Notes: a model not told the origin generated them from the letters alone. Counted from the first letter of the stretch, positions 54,201 to 62,704 are shown. The stretch: DNA of 64,000 nucleotides from Dokdonia pacifica (GCF_900188275.1 NZ_FZNY01000009.1:62001-126000), one strand, 5' to 3'. Numbers and translations are program-made.

Positions 54201-54979
54201 TGCTATTTATCAATAACAATCCCAATTTAACCTGTGTCGTTGTAGATGATATTACATATGAATTTCCTTTTGAGACTAGAGATATTCAAACCCAATACAA
54301 TGAGATAACCTGTGGTATTCAAGTCTCTCCAAAAGTATTTCTTCAGGGCGCTATGACAAATCCTAATAGCGGTGAAGAAAATTTAATGCGTGATGACTTA
54401 CGTGTTGCTGGTTTGATACCTACCACATCTCCATATGCAGATGGAGCCATATGCAATGCTGCTGTTTTTAATGTTACTGGAGAAGATGCTATTGTAGATT
54501 GGGTATTTATAGAAGTAAGAGACGCAACAGACCCTACTACGATACTGGCAGCTACATCAGCTTTAGTACAACGTGATGGCGATGTAGTCTCTACAGATGG
54601 AGTCTTGGCGGTAGGCATGGATATGCCAACAGCCAATTATTATGTTGCCATCAAACATCGTAATCACTTAGGTGTTCTTACCGCTAGTACCATAACACTC
54701 TCTGGAGCCGAAACAATCCTAGACCTAACTACAGACCTAACATCTGTTACTGGAGAAGCATTGGCTCTCAAAGATATGGGGAATGACACATATGCCCTCT
54801 ATGCAGGTGATACTACAGGAGATGGAAATATACTCAATACAGATATTTCTAATGCTATCAATGCTTCGGGAGGTATCAATGTATATAGCGGTGCCGATGC
54901 TACTATGGATGGAAATATTCTCAATACAGATATTCAATTGATTATTCAACCAAACGCTGGACGTATTCAACAATTCTAA
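48236..54979 (+). CDS. Giant exported leucine-rich-repeat protein with dockerin-like end
   Basis: The 2247-residue protein has an unusual long basic leader (about 37 residues) before a hydrophobic export signal (KKRYLFILLICVSHTFLAQQ). Then come nine modules, each opening with a motif of the IPDANFE type, continuing through SMGNGIANDGYV and several 21-residue LRR units (LTALDVSANTALKNLICQTN type), and closing with NPNLTCINVDD...HC. Approximate module starts: 48398, 48990, 49562, 50183, 50716, 51376, 52033, 52693 and 53416. The last 220 residues are the hemagglutinin-type module with two dockerin-like loops, shared with the 43007 protein. No type A sorting domain is present. It probably binds surface or matrix ligands. 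Confidence 0.87.
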   Translation: MKRTLLPISSLIQLVSNLTHKKTDHTLSILIRKKRYLFILLICVSHTFLAQQTTIPDANFEAFLEANGMGNGIADDHLVTTANIENVTTLSFNVENFANNDNPPSFNPSSITDLTGIEDFTALQELNCNALQLVHLDLTSNLNLEILYANDNHLETIDVTGLTALEIIQCERNVLESLFLNTNPALTNVLANNNSLQAVHIKNGNNIGIDFFRAENNLYPVCVNVDNTAASFLSEWDLDPLSGFGLHCGETNIPDTDFEAFLEANGMGNGIANDTYVITANIENVTTLDLSISGAPTGEILNLTGIEDFTALTALNCAGTNITTINLSTLTQLETLHCENTNLASLDLTANINLTALYAFDTNLAALDLSQNSALTILKVDSNPNLTSLNIKNGNNANITYIFTGSPESNLSCILVDDPEYSRANWSFANTTLFSDVDCATTEIPDTAFLDRLYLLPELDGGIAGSNILNHKAATVTVLDYSGASSIDDLTGIEAFTGLQELYCDATSITSLNLSQNTALTKLHCHENALISLDISQNVLLTELHCFNNDISTLDVSQNILLTELYCNNNDLTDVDVHLNTQLAAFDCSSNQLTRLNLKNGNNGALTTSKLDANPNLTCIKVDDPTAPYLADIWVKDDQSNYDLNCGETYVPDANFENFLETRNSDGDTVPVGDPTSMGNGIANDGIVSTARIENVTALSMAFKGINDLTGIEDFTALESLSCPFNNIVTLDLSKNLALTSLNVVTNDIVSLDVSSNSALTHIVISNNDLTFLNVKNGNNENFTGFFATQNPGLTCINVDDETANYLNGPIWNKDNVASYAEHCFETYVPDANFENYLETHNASGNSVPLNDPTSLGNGIANDQYVLTSRISGVTGLVIDNVSIVDITGIEDFTALETLFCQNNDLTTLNLSANTALKNLRCYNNHITALDFTTNVNLEYVSAGTNNITTLQVPFNTALKELYLHTNDFTTLNVDTCVALERFEVNGNDLHTLSIVNGNNGSITRFVATNNPNLTCISVDDETASYLNTDMWNKDDTASYSIHCNETYIADANFENYLETHDANGNIVSLNDPTSMGNGIANDNYVTTANINTVTSLDISSQNISDVTGIEGFSALETFVCYSNNLTALDVSANTALKNLICQTNNITALDISTNTALEALVCHTNNLTALDLTTNVNLIVLVANDNSITSLNADTCVTLEECLVFNNNLETLSVANGNNDSLTFDATGNPNLTCINVDDETADYLNGPTWNKDSIATYGQHCYETYIPDINFEIYLETHDADGNIVPVNDPSSMGNGIQSDGYVYTNRIANVTSLDVSFFNIVDVTGIEDFIALESFSCNLNSITTLNLSANTALTNLNCSNNLLTGLDLSANVNLEVIRASQNNLTTIDFQQNVALKEIYLQGAGLDTLNLDPCVALEIVDVTYNGLTELSIKNGNNELITQFSAGANPPLNCINVDDTTADYLNSDSWNKDATASYSEHCGETYIPDANFENYLETHDANGNIVSLNDPMSMGNGIANDQYVLTDRISGVTTLNISQLNIADVTGIEDFSGLETFMCFNNEITTLDVSANTALKTLLCYRNNLTTLNTNGNTALITLVCYFNELTTIDISTNTNLEIIEAGNNELTTLDVHSNAALKQISLYNNNLITLSVDACSVLEILDLKDNDLTELRVVNGNNGAITDFDTTLNPNLTCITVDNATEPYLEEWLINVDGSTSFGEHCNETQVPDTSFENYLETHDANGNSVGLGNPTSMGNGIANDGYVRTQSIQSMTTLSVSNLGIADLTGIEDFTSLTILNCSRNLLTSLNVSQNILLENLVFSDNQITTIDLSQNTLLEYVSAVENQLTSLDVSNKPFLEEIDCSENLLTSLNVSQCTVLTDVICNNNDLQTIDFTTNTGLNYFEGIDNDLTSLDVSQNTNLEYFSVENNLLTSLDLSQNTNLRSFSIENNLITSLDLSLNINLEEIICRSNALTSLNIKNGNNTNIDLLFINNNPNLTCVVVDDITYEFPFETRDIQTQYNEITCGIQVSPKVFLQGAMTNPNSGEENLMRDDLRVAGLIPTTSPYADGAICNAAVFNVTGEDAIVDWVFIEVRDATDPTTILAATSALVQRDGDVVSTDGVLAVGMDMPTANYYVAIKHRNHLGVLTASTITLSGAETILDLTTDLTSVTGEALALKDMGNDTYALYAGDTTGDGNILNTDISNAINASGGINVYSGADATMDGNILNTDIQLIIQPNAGRIQQF

Positions 54980-54998
54980 CATAGTATTATTAAAATAT

Positions 54999-55066
54999 AT
55001 ACGCTTTCGCGAAATCGAACTTGCGAGATTCACGACCATAGGGAGAGCATAGCGTTAAAGCGTATA
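54999..55066 (+). repeat. Long split form of the dispersed palindrome, copy 2
   Basis: Begins ATACGCTTTCGCGAAATCGA and ends TTAAAGCGTAT; about five differences from the reverse complement of 1287-1353. It is intergenic between the LRR gene and cargo gene B. Confidence 0.75.
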
Positions 55067-55095
55067 AAAGCCCATAAACTACTAATCCAATAACC

Positions 55096-57492
55096 ATGAA
55101 ACAAAGCATACTTATTCTTTTTGCCCTATGCGCAATGTTTACAATCAACGCTCAAAACATCGAGCTCTCTTTTGAAAACCCCCAAATCACCAATGATGGC
55201 ATGAACGACTTTTATGAAGTAGATGTCATGATCACAAGTGATATAACCTATTCTCAAGGATCAGGACAATTCTTTTTAGATTATAATACGACAGCTTTTG
55301 GAGAACTTATCAACGGCGCTAGTGGTATTACTTTTGAACGACCAGACACGACCATTTTAGGAGGACAAACCACAGTAGAACCTGTACCAGGATTAATCAT
55401 TCCTCTTGGGACTCATTACAATTCATTTTTTATCAATGATGCGACAACTTCTAAAGTATCATTCATTTGGCAACAAAATGGAAGTGGCGGAATGATAGGA
55501 GATAATATTGTAGCGAATACACCTACGCTATTGGTACATGTGAAGATGCAATTTTTAGATGGCGCATCAGATGTATCTCCAGACCTTTGCTTTGATGCTA
55601 CTAATCCGTTTGATGATCAATTCTTTACTGCTTGTGGACCATTTGATCCACTAGTAGGATTGACATTTGTCAATGCAGATTGTATCAATGAAGCGGGAAG
55701 TCAAATTTTGAATTATACACCAGACTGTTCTGGAGCTGCTTTACCAGTAATGGCCTGCCTAGGAGGTACAACTACTTTTGCCATTCTAGATGGATGGGAC
55801 AATGGAATGCCAGATGCGACTATGGTTGCCGTGATTGCAGAAGATTATGACACTTCTATATCTGGAGATATCAATGCCTGTGAACTTATAATTAATGAGA
55901 TGGTAACCCTTACTGTAACTGATGGGAACTTCATCAATATTCAAAATGATATTACTGTAAACGGAACACTGACGGTAGCTCACCAAGGAAGTGTGGTACA
56001 AGTAGAAGAAGATGCGGTAACCATCAATAACGGATCGATTTCTGTAGCGAAGACCACTCCGACACTGGATGATCGTAATTTTGTCGCCATGAGTAGTCCT
56101 GTGACTGCTGAGGCTAGAGATAGAGCCTATGGAAATTCTAGAGCCGTATTTAGTATCATCCCAAGTAACTTTGTACCTTTTGATATTGACTTAATGGCAT
56201 TCCCAGAATTTATGGGGGCTGAAAACTTCCTTGATGATGATAATGATTATTTACTACCTGTCTCAGGAAGTACAGCGTTGCCTGATGCAGGTATAGGACA
56301 ACTCGTATTCCCTCAGCCAGCTCCTAATGTAGGGGATGGTGCCTATACCATTACCTATACACAAAATGCTATGAATCCAGGGACTCTAAACTCAGGAACG
56401 ATTACCGTTCCTATTAACTATAATGGTCCTGCGACAATTAATAACTATAACCTTTTGGGAAATCCATATGCATCAGCTATTGATGTGGAGGCTTTTATCA
56501 ATGCTAATGATGCGGTGAATGAAGTATACTATTGGGATCACTTAACCAATCCTACAAGTGACTTACCAGGGTTTGGAACCAGTAACTTCTCTATGAATGA
56601 TATCTCTGTTCGTAATGCACTCCTTGGAGTGGCTGCCGTGAATGGAGGAGCAGCGCCTGGACAATTCATGGCTTCTGGACAAGGCTTTGGAATCAAAGCA
56701 GCACAAACAGAAGCAGGTGCAAATACGCCTGTGGTATTTACCAATAGTATTCGCGTTACTGGAAACAATAATGGGTTTAGAAATGCTGAAAATAGTGACA
56801 TCGATAGAATTTGGTTAAACCTTACTACAGAAGCGTATGAAGAAGCAACTTCGCAAACAGGAATTGGCTTCACACCTAATGCAACACCAGGATTTGATCC
56901 TGGATATGACAGTCCGCGTTTAGGAACATTTATCTCTTTATTTACAACGCTAGAAACAGGAGAACAACTTTCGATTCAAGGAAGAGAAGCTTTTGATACG
57001 GAGATAGAAATTAGCTTAGGATTTGCAACTTCGGTAGAAACTCAGGAAAGTTATGCGATTAGCATCGATCATTTGGAAGGAGTGGGTATTGAAAATGCAA
57101 CGGTATATTTAATAGATAACCTTACCAATACCACAACCAATCTAAATGAGGGTAGATATTCATTTACAGCAACAAGCGGCATTCAGCCAGAACGTTTTAC
57201 GGTGATATTTCAAAAACGTGATGTATTGAATACAGACGAATTTAGCTTTCGCGAAAGCGTAACCCTCTACCCTAACCCAGCAACAGATGCGTTTACACTT
57301 TCATATCTAGGAACTGAGATGCTTCAAAAAGTAATCATCACAGATGTGAATGGAAAAATAGTGATGAGGGTAAATTTAGACACATTTAATAAGTCGAAAA
57401 TAATTGCTATTCAAGAACTAGCAAGAGGAATGTATTTTATACAAATAGATTCACAAAAAAATACCATTGTAAAAAAGTTTTTAGTGAGATAA
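55096..57492 (+). CDS. T9SS type A cargo protein, copy B
   Basis: The 798-residue protein (signal MKQSILILFALCAMFTINA) is near-identical to copy A through most of its length. In the central region (about 56030-57270) the DNA itself is almost the same, while the first 700 bases differ at many synonymous sites and a stretch near residues 218-300 is different. The sorting domain (LYPNPATDAFTLSYLGTEML to ARGMYFIQIDSQKNTIVKKFLVR) diverges sharply from that of A. A palindrome copy (57245-57258) encodes FRES at the junction. Role: exported surface or secreted protein with unknown ligand. Confidence 0.9.
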   Translation: MKQSILILFALCAMFTINAQNIELSFENPQITNDGMNDFYEVDVMITSDITYSQGSGQFFLDYNTTAFGELINGASGITFERPDTTILGGQTTVEPVPGLIIPLGTHYNSFFINDATTSKVSFIWQQNGSGGMIGDNIVANTPTLLVHVKMQFLDGASDVSPDLCFDATNPFDDQFFTACGPFDPLVGLTFVNADCINEAGSQILNYTPDCSGAALPVMACLGGTTTFAILDGWDNGMPDATMVAVIAEDYDTSISGDINACELIINEMVTLTVTDGNFINIQNDITVNGTLTVAHQGSVVQVEEDAVTINNGSISVAKTTPTLDDRNFVAMSSPVTAEARDRAYGNSRAVFSIIPSNFVPFDIDLMAFPEFMGAENFLDDDNDYLLPVSGSTALPDAGIGQLVFPQPAPNVGDGAYTITYTQNAMNPGTLNSGTITVPINYNGPATINNYNLLGNPYASAIDVEAFINANDAVNEVYYWDHLTNPTSDLPGFGTSNFSMNDISVRNALLGVAAVNGGAAPGQFMASGQGFGIKAAQTEAGANTPVVFTNSIRVTGNNNGFRNAENSDIDRIWLNLTTEAYEEATSQTGIGFTPNATPGFDPGYDSPRLGTFISLFTTLETGEQLSIQGREAFDTEIEISLGFATSVETQESYAISIDHLEGVGIENATVYLIDNLTNTTTNLNEGRYSFTATSGIQPERFTVIFQKRDVLNTDEFSFRESVTLYPNPATDAFTLSYLGTEMLQKVIITDVNGKIVMRVNLDTFNKSKIIAIQELARGMYFIQIDSQKNTIVKKFLVR
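57245..57258. repeat. Dispersed palindrome inside T9SS cargo copy B
   Basis: GCTTTCGCGAAAGC, perfect, read as FRES just before the sorting domain. Confidence 0.9.
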
Positions 57493-57705
57493 TATACGTT
57501 TTATAACTGGTAGAGGTTGAGCATTCCATTTTGGGGATTGAACGCTCAATGTAAAGGGGCTTCTTTAGAATTTTTAGGAGTTCCTTTTTCTCTTTATAGA
57601 ATTCAACTATTAAAACTACGCATTCATAAACAACTAACTACGAGTGGCTTTATTCTATTTCATTTATAGAGCCTCATCATATTTATTAATTTAAAAACCA
57701 ATCCC

Positions 57706-60700
57706 ATGATTCGTAAACTACTATTTGGAGGGCTATTTCTATGCACTCTCAACTTGCAAGCTCAAACGACTCAAGCTTCCACAAATAAAAGAGTGAAAAT
57801 CCCAAATATTACCACCTCCCAAATGACCGCTCTCAGCAATGCAGGTATCGATTTGAATTGTGGTATTCATCAGGATAACACAGGTATGACACTAGAACTA
57901 ACTCCTTATGAGCAAGAACTAGTGCAATCATTAGGGATCAACACACAAGTTCTTATAGCTGATCTATCTACTTTTTATGCAGACAGAGCCGTTGCTGGTA
58001 TTGCAAATGCAAAAACAACCCTCGCTGCTATGAAAGCACGTATTCCTGAACAGGCAGCCCAACGTTCTAGTATTGTCAGTGAGAGTATCACAAATGTAGG
58101 GCAGTATATAGGCGAAGATGAAATTGATTGGGCCATACCTCAAAACTTTAATTTAGGAACGTATGCAGGATCATTAACACTAGATGAAGCCCTTGCAGAA
58201 TTAGATGCGATGCGAGCACTATATCCTCATCTAATTACCGCAAAAGCAGCTGCTGCCACAGAAACAACTATTGAGGGTAGAACGGTATATTACGTAAAGA
58301 TTTCTGACAATCCTGATATCGATGAAGATGAACCAGAGACCTTATATAATTCATTATTACACGCAAGAGAGATTGCTACATTAATGAATCAGTTGTATTA
58401 TATGTGGTATCTATTAGAAAATTACGATACCGATCCTGGTATTAAGAATCTCTTAGACAATCATGAGTTATATTTTATACCTATTGTCAATCCAGATGGA
58501 TATCAATTTAATATAGATAACAATCCAAATGGCGGAGGTTTACAACGTAAAAACCTTAGAATAACAAGTAATTGCGGTGGAGATAATGATGGAGTTGATT
58601 TAAATAGAAATAGTGGTTACTTCTGGAATAATGGCGGTGCTTCTTCCAATCCTTGTGTACAAGATTATAGAGGGACAGATGCTTTTTCTGAGCCTGAATC
58701 ACGTATCCTAAGAGATTTTGTACTAGACCGAGATTTTAAAGTGGCATTAGATCATCATGGATATAGTAATATTCTGTATCATTCGTATTCTAGTCTTGAT
58801 GCTCCAACAGGTAGAGAAGATGAGTTTGCTCAATATAGTCATGACATGAGTTATTACAATAGATATGGGTATGGTGCTGTTACAGAAACAGGGCCGCCAG
58901 TAGCCAGTGGAAGTCATATAGATTGGTTATTAGGTGGAACGATAGCTGATGCAACTGGATCTACTGGGTCAGGAAAAAACATCCTCGGATTCAGTCCTGA
59001 AAATGGAAGTTTAAATGAAGGTGGTTTTTATCCAGATCCTTCCAATATTCTTCCAATATCCCAACGTGCCATGCGTATCAATCTCCTTGCTGCTTATTAC
59101 AGTGGTAAATATGCAAAGTATAAAGACTTAACGCCCTCCAATCTTTCTAATACGACAGGGCAATTACATATTGGCATCGAATATTTAGGGCAAACCCTAT
59201 CCCCTATTACGGTAACGGTAACTCCCATATCTGAAAATCTTATCAGTATAGGAAATGCGCAAACTGTGAACCTGAATACCTTAGAGCAAACTACATTAAA
59301 TTTCCCATATACATTAGATCCAACGATAGCAGCAACAGATCTTATCGAATATGAAGTGACCGTAGCAAATGATGATTATACGTTATACAAAGCGGTGGTT
59401 CAAAAAAGCTATAACTCCGTTGTATTCTTTACAGATAATCCAGATATTGATGGACTAAACAATTGGATCTCTAATGGATGGGTCACAACAGCTGATGCTT
59501 TTTCTGGAACAACCGCACTTACAAATGCTTCAAATAGTTATGGAAACAATGCTTTTGAAACACTCACCCTAGCAACTCCAATTGACATTTCTACAGCAGA
59601 GCAAGCTGTCATACAATATTATGCAAAATGGGATATAGAGCGTGATTTTGATTTTACACAAATAGAAGGTTCTATAGATGGAGGCGCTACTTGGATTCCT
59701 TTAACAGGTAGATATACAAAACCTGGAAGTACGCTTGACACCAATCCATATAGTCAAAAATCAACTTCTAATGAAGTACATCAACCAGATGAAGAACCTC
59801 TATACGATGGAGATATGCAAGATAAATGGTCTTTGGAAGAGATTGTTATAGATGCTTCAAGTAATAGTACACTTCAAGGAGCCTCTAGCCTACTCATCCG
59901 ATTTGTATTTGACTCAGATTCTTCAAATTTAGACAGTGGATATACAACCACTTTTGATGGATTCACATTTGATGATTTTAGTGTCACCTCAACCATTCTA
60001 GTCCCGCCAGCATCACAAACAATTACATTTCCTGCGATTGCAGATCAATTGACCACAGCAGCACCAGTTACATTACTAGCAACTTCAAGTTCAGGACTTA
60101 CTATAAGTTATGAGGTGATCTCTGGGCCAGCAACCGTTTCTGGATCATTACTAACGCTTGATGGTACTTCAGGCACTGTCATTGTAGAAGCTACACAAGA
60201 AGGGAATTTATATTTTGAACCTGCAACATCTGTATCAATTAACTTTATGGTTAATGAACCTGCTTGTGCATTAGAAACACCACAAAACCTTACGGTAAGT
60301 GCTATTACAGATGAAGGTGCTACGATACAATGGGATGCAACCAATGGAGATGGATATGAAGTACGCTTTCGCGAAAGCATATACAGCGATTTTTCACCAC
60401 CATTTAATGTTACAAACACACAAATAACATTTATCAATCAGGATCCTGAGACAAGTTTTGATGTCAAAGTGAATAGTGTGTGTAACGATGGATCGATATC
60501 ACCAGATAGCGCTATTATATCCTTTACAACACTACCTCTTCCTATTACATATTGTCATGTTACAATTAGTGATGATAGTGACGATTTTATAAGTAGGTTT
60601 GAACTCAATACCATAAACAATAATTCTGGAGGTCAGACTTATAGTAACTTCACGGCGATTTCTACAGATATTGATACCTATAGAACGTATCCTTTTACCA

Positions 60701-62589
60701 TTGAACCTACATGGACAGGGTTTCCGCTTCCTCAAGGATATGCCATATGGATAGATTATAATCAGGATGGTGTTTTTGATGATGCTACAGAACAAGTATT
60801 TACACAATCACCTACAAATGCAACCTCTATCACTGGAAGTTTTGCAGTACCTCATGATGCGCTTTTTGGGCCTACCCGATTACGTGTAGCGATGCGTTTT
60901 AATGATATCCCTGTGAGCTGCGGCAGTTATGACTATGGAGAAATAGAAGATTATACCGTTGTGATTTCGGAAGGGTTCCCAGATACAGAAGCACCTACAA
61001 CGCCAACCAATCTTACAGCTTCTAACATCACAGAAACAACAGCTATCTTATCTTGGAATGTGGCTACAGACGCCATAGGTGTGACAGAATATACAGTGTA
61101 TCAAGATGACGTATCTATTGCAACTGCGATAGATACAACATATACGGTTGTTGGATTAGCTCCAGAGACCATCTATGATTTTTCTGTAACCGCAAGTGAT
61201 CTCGAAGGTAATGAGTCAAATCAAAGTACTATAATACAGGTAGAAACACAAGTACAAGCAGGTGCTTGTGTAAACGGTATCGAATCATTTCCGTATACAT
61301 TAGGTTTTGAAAATGGCATTGACACGTGGACACAAAATACAGATGATGACATCGACTGGACAATAAGAGCAAGTAGCACACCTTCTGGAGGAACAGGTCC
61401 TCATACTGCCATTGAAGGTTCATACTTTATCTATACAGAAGCTTCTGGTAATGGCATAGGGTATCCAAACAAACAAGCGATTCTCACGTCTCCGTGTATT
61501 GATTTAACAGGAAATCCTGAAGCATATATAAGCTTTCAATATCATATGTATGGTACTAGTAATAATCTAGGATCTCTTGATCTGGAAGTAAGTATTGATG
61601 ATGGAATAACTTGGACATCTATTTGGGGGGAAACAAAAAATCTAGGCGGCCAATGGAATGCAAAAATTATTAGCCTAGATGCCTATGCAGGATTACCTAT
61701 CTCGTTACGTTTTAATAGAATCACAGGTAGTGATTTTAGAGGTGATGTAGCTTTAGACGACATTGCTATTCATCAAGGAGCAATACCCACAGCTCCTCCT
61801 TGTGATACAACAGAAGACGACTTCCCTTATAGAGTAAGCTTTGAAATCGATTTTAATGATTGGACTCAGAGCGATGCAGATGATATTGATTGGAGAAGAT
61901 ATTCTGGAAATACACCCACTGGAAATACAGGACCTAGTAGTGCTAGTAATGGTATTGATTACTTATACGTAGAAGCATCTGGTGCTTCACATAAACAAGC
62001 GATATTGAATTCTCCTTGTTTTGATTTAACAAATTTAAGTACACCTACTTTTAGTTTTGATTACCATATGTATGGTAATAGTAATTTTGGAAGTATTGCA
62101 CTAGAGATAAGTGCGGATGATAGTGACACTTGGGTAGAACTATGGTCTCTTACAGGAAATCAAGGAAATCAATGGATTACCCAAACGATAGATTTGACAG
62201 CTTATGCTGGACGTATTGTAAAATTACGTTTTAATAGAATCTTAGGTGGTCATCGTAGAGCAGATCTTGCCTTAGATATTTTTGAACTTAATGAGGCGCC
62301 TTTGTATACTAATACTAGTGTCACTCCAAGTAGGTCACAATTTACTACGATAGAAACTCCTATCAATATCTCGTTATACCCTAATCCTGTAAATAATGGA
62401 ATTCCTATACAAATTCAATCTCCAGTAGCTGTGAGTTTTGATGTATATACCGTAGAAGGAAAACGAGTATATACAGGTTCAAATACAGAACGTTTTATAC
62501 CAACACAACAACTTAAAGCGGGTGTGTATTTTGTTCAATTTAAAGATGAAGAAAACATCGTAACGACAAAACGTTTTATTGTAAAATAG
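57706..62589 (+). CDS. Secreted M14 zinc carboxypeptidase with FN3, GEVED and MAM domains and T9SS end
   Basis: The 1627-residue protein has a signal peptide (MIRKLLFGGLFLCTLNLQA), a propeptide to about residue 140, and an M14 catalytic domain with zinc ligands in HARE (about 219-222) and LDHHG (about 349), PIVNPDGYQFN, and the catalytic Glu in FSPENG (about 432). Then follow beta domains, a fibronectin III (about 853-943), a GEVED domain (YCHVTISDD to YGEIEDYTVVI, about 945-1087), a second fibronectin III, two MAM-type jelly-roll domains (about 1188-1361 and 1365-1528) and a type A sorting domain (LYPNPVNNGIPIQI to RFIVK). It removes C-terminal residues from peptides outside the cell. A palindrome copy is read as FRES at 60365. 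Confidence 0.93.
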   Translation: MIRKLLFGGLFLCTLNLQAQTTQASTNKRVKIPNITTSQMTALSNAGIDLNCGIHQDNTGMTLELTPYEQELVQSLGINTQVLIADLSTFYADRAVAGIANAKTTLAAMKARIPEQAAQRSSIVSESITNVGQYIGEDEIDWAIPQNFNLGTYAGSLTLDEALAELDAMRALYPHLITAKAAAATETTIEGRTVYYVKISDNPDIDEDEPETLYNSLLHAREIATLMNQLYYMWYLLENYDTDPGIKNLLDNHELYFIPIVNPDGYQFNIDNNPNGGGLQRKNLRITSNCGGDNDGVDLNRNSGYFWNNGGASSNPCVQDYRGTDAFSEPESRILRDFVLDRDFKVALDHHGYSNILYHSYSSLDAPTGREDEFAQYSHDMSYYNRYGYGAVTETGPPVASGSHIDWLLGGTIADATGSTGSGKNILGFSPENGSLNEGGFYPDPSNILPISQRAMRINLLAAYYSGKYAKYKDLTPSNLSNTTGQLHIGIEYLGQTLSPITVTVTPISENLISIGNAQTVNLNTLEQTTLNFPYTLDPTIAATDLIEYEVTVANDDYTLYKAVVQKSYNSVVFFTDNPDIDGLNNWISNGWVTTADAFSGTTALTNASNSYGNNAFETLTLATPIDISTAEQAVIQYYAKWDIERDFDFTQIEGSIDGGATWIPLTGRYTKPGSTLDTNPYSQKSTSNEVHQPDEEPLYDGDMQDKWSLEEIVIDASSNSTLQGASSLLIRFVFDSDSSNLDSGYTTTFDGFTFDDFSVTSTILVPPASQTITFPAIADQLTTAAPVTLLATSSSGLTISYEVISGPATVSGSLLTLDGTSGTVIVEATQEGNLYFEPATSVSINFMVNEPACALETPQNLTVSAITDEGATIQWDATNGDGYEVRFRESIYSDFSPPFNVTNTQITFINQDPETSFDVKVNSVCNDGSISPDSAIISFTTLPLPITYCHVTISDDSDDFISRFELNTINNNSGGQTYSNFTAISTDIDTYRTYPFTIEPTWTGFPLPQGYAIWIDYNQDGVFDDATEQVFTQSPTNATSITGSFAVPHDALFGPTRLRVAMRFNDIPVSCGSYDYGEIEDYTVVISEGFPDTEAPTTPTNLTASNITETTAILSWNVATDAIGVTEYTVYQDDVSIATAIDTTYTVVGLAPETIYDFSVTASDLEGNESNQSTIIQVETQVQAGACVNGIESFPYTLGFENGIDTWTQNTDDDIDWTIRASSTPSGGTGPHTAIEGSYFIYTEASGNGIGYPNKQAILTSPCIDLTGNPEAYISFQYHMYGTSNNLGSLDLEVSIDDGITWTSIWGETKNLGGQWNAKIISLDAYAGLPISLRFNRITGSDFRGDVALDDIAIHQGAIPTAPPCDTTEDDFPYRVSFEIDFNDWTQSDADDIDWRRYSGNTPTGNTGPSSASNGIDYLYVEASGASHKQAILNSPCFDLTNLSTPTFSFDYHMYGNSNFGSIALEISADDSDTWVELWSLTGNQGNQWITQTIDLTAYAGRIVKLRFNRILGGHRRADLALDIFELNEAPLYTNTSVTPSRSQFTTIETPINISLYPNPVNNGIPIQIQSPVAVSFDVYTVEGKRVYTGSNTERFIPTQQLKAGVYFVQFKDEENIVTTKRFIVK
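60365..60378. repeat. Dispersed palindrome inside the carboxypeptidase gene
   Basis: GCTTTCGCGAAAGC, perfect, in the first fibronectin III domain, read as VRFRES. Confidence 0.9.
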
Positions 62590-62601
62590 GTATGAATAGT
62601 G

Positions 62602-62704
62602 CAATCTAACAAAGACACTATAGTACAAAAATTGATAATTAAGTAGGTTCTTAGTGAGGTACTATAGAGAATGTGAAGGAGGCTGTAAAAAGCCTCCTTT
62701 TTTA
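62602..62704 (+). pseudogene. 3' remnant of a T9SS cargo gene (duplicated gene end, copy 2)
   Basis: Matches 46254-46356 with one mismatch in 103 bases, including the codons for NKDTIVQKLIIK (with the Asn codon changed to AAC-type) and the stop. No start or upstream coding sequence remains. Confidence 0.85.
62676..62704 (+). terminator. Terminator after the carboxypeptidase gene (duplicated copy)
   Basis: The same AAGGAGGCT/AGCCTCCTT hairpin and T-run as at 46328; it probably now serves the carboxypeptidase message. Confidence 0.85.
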
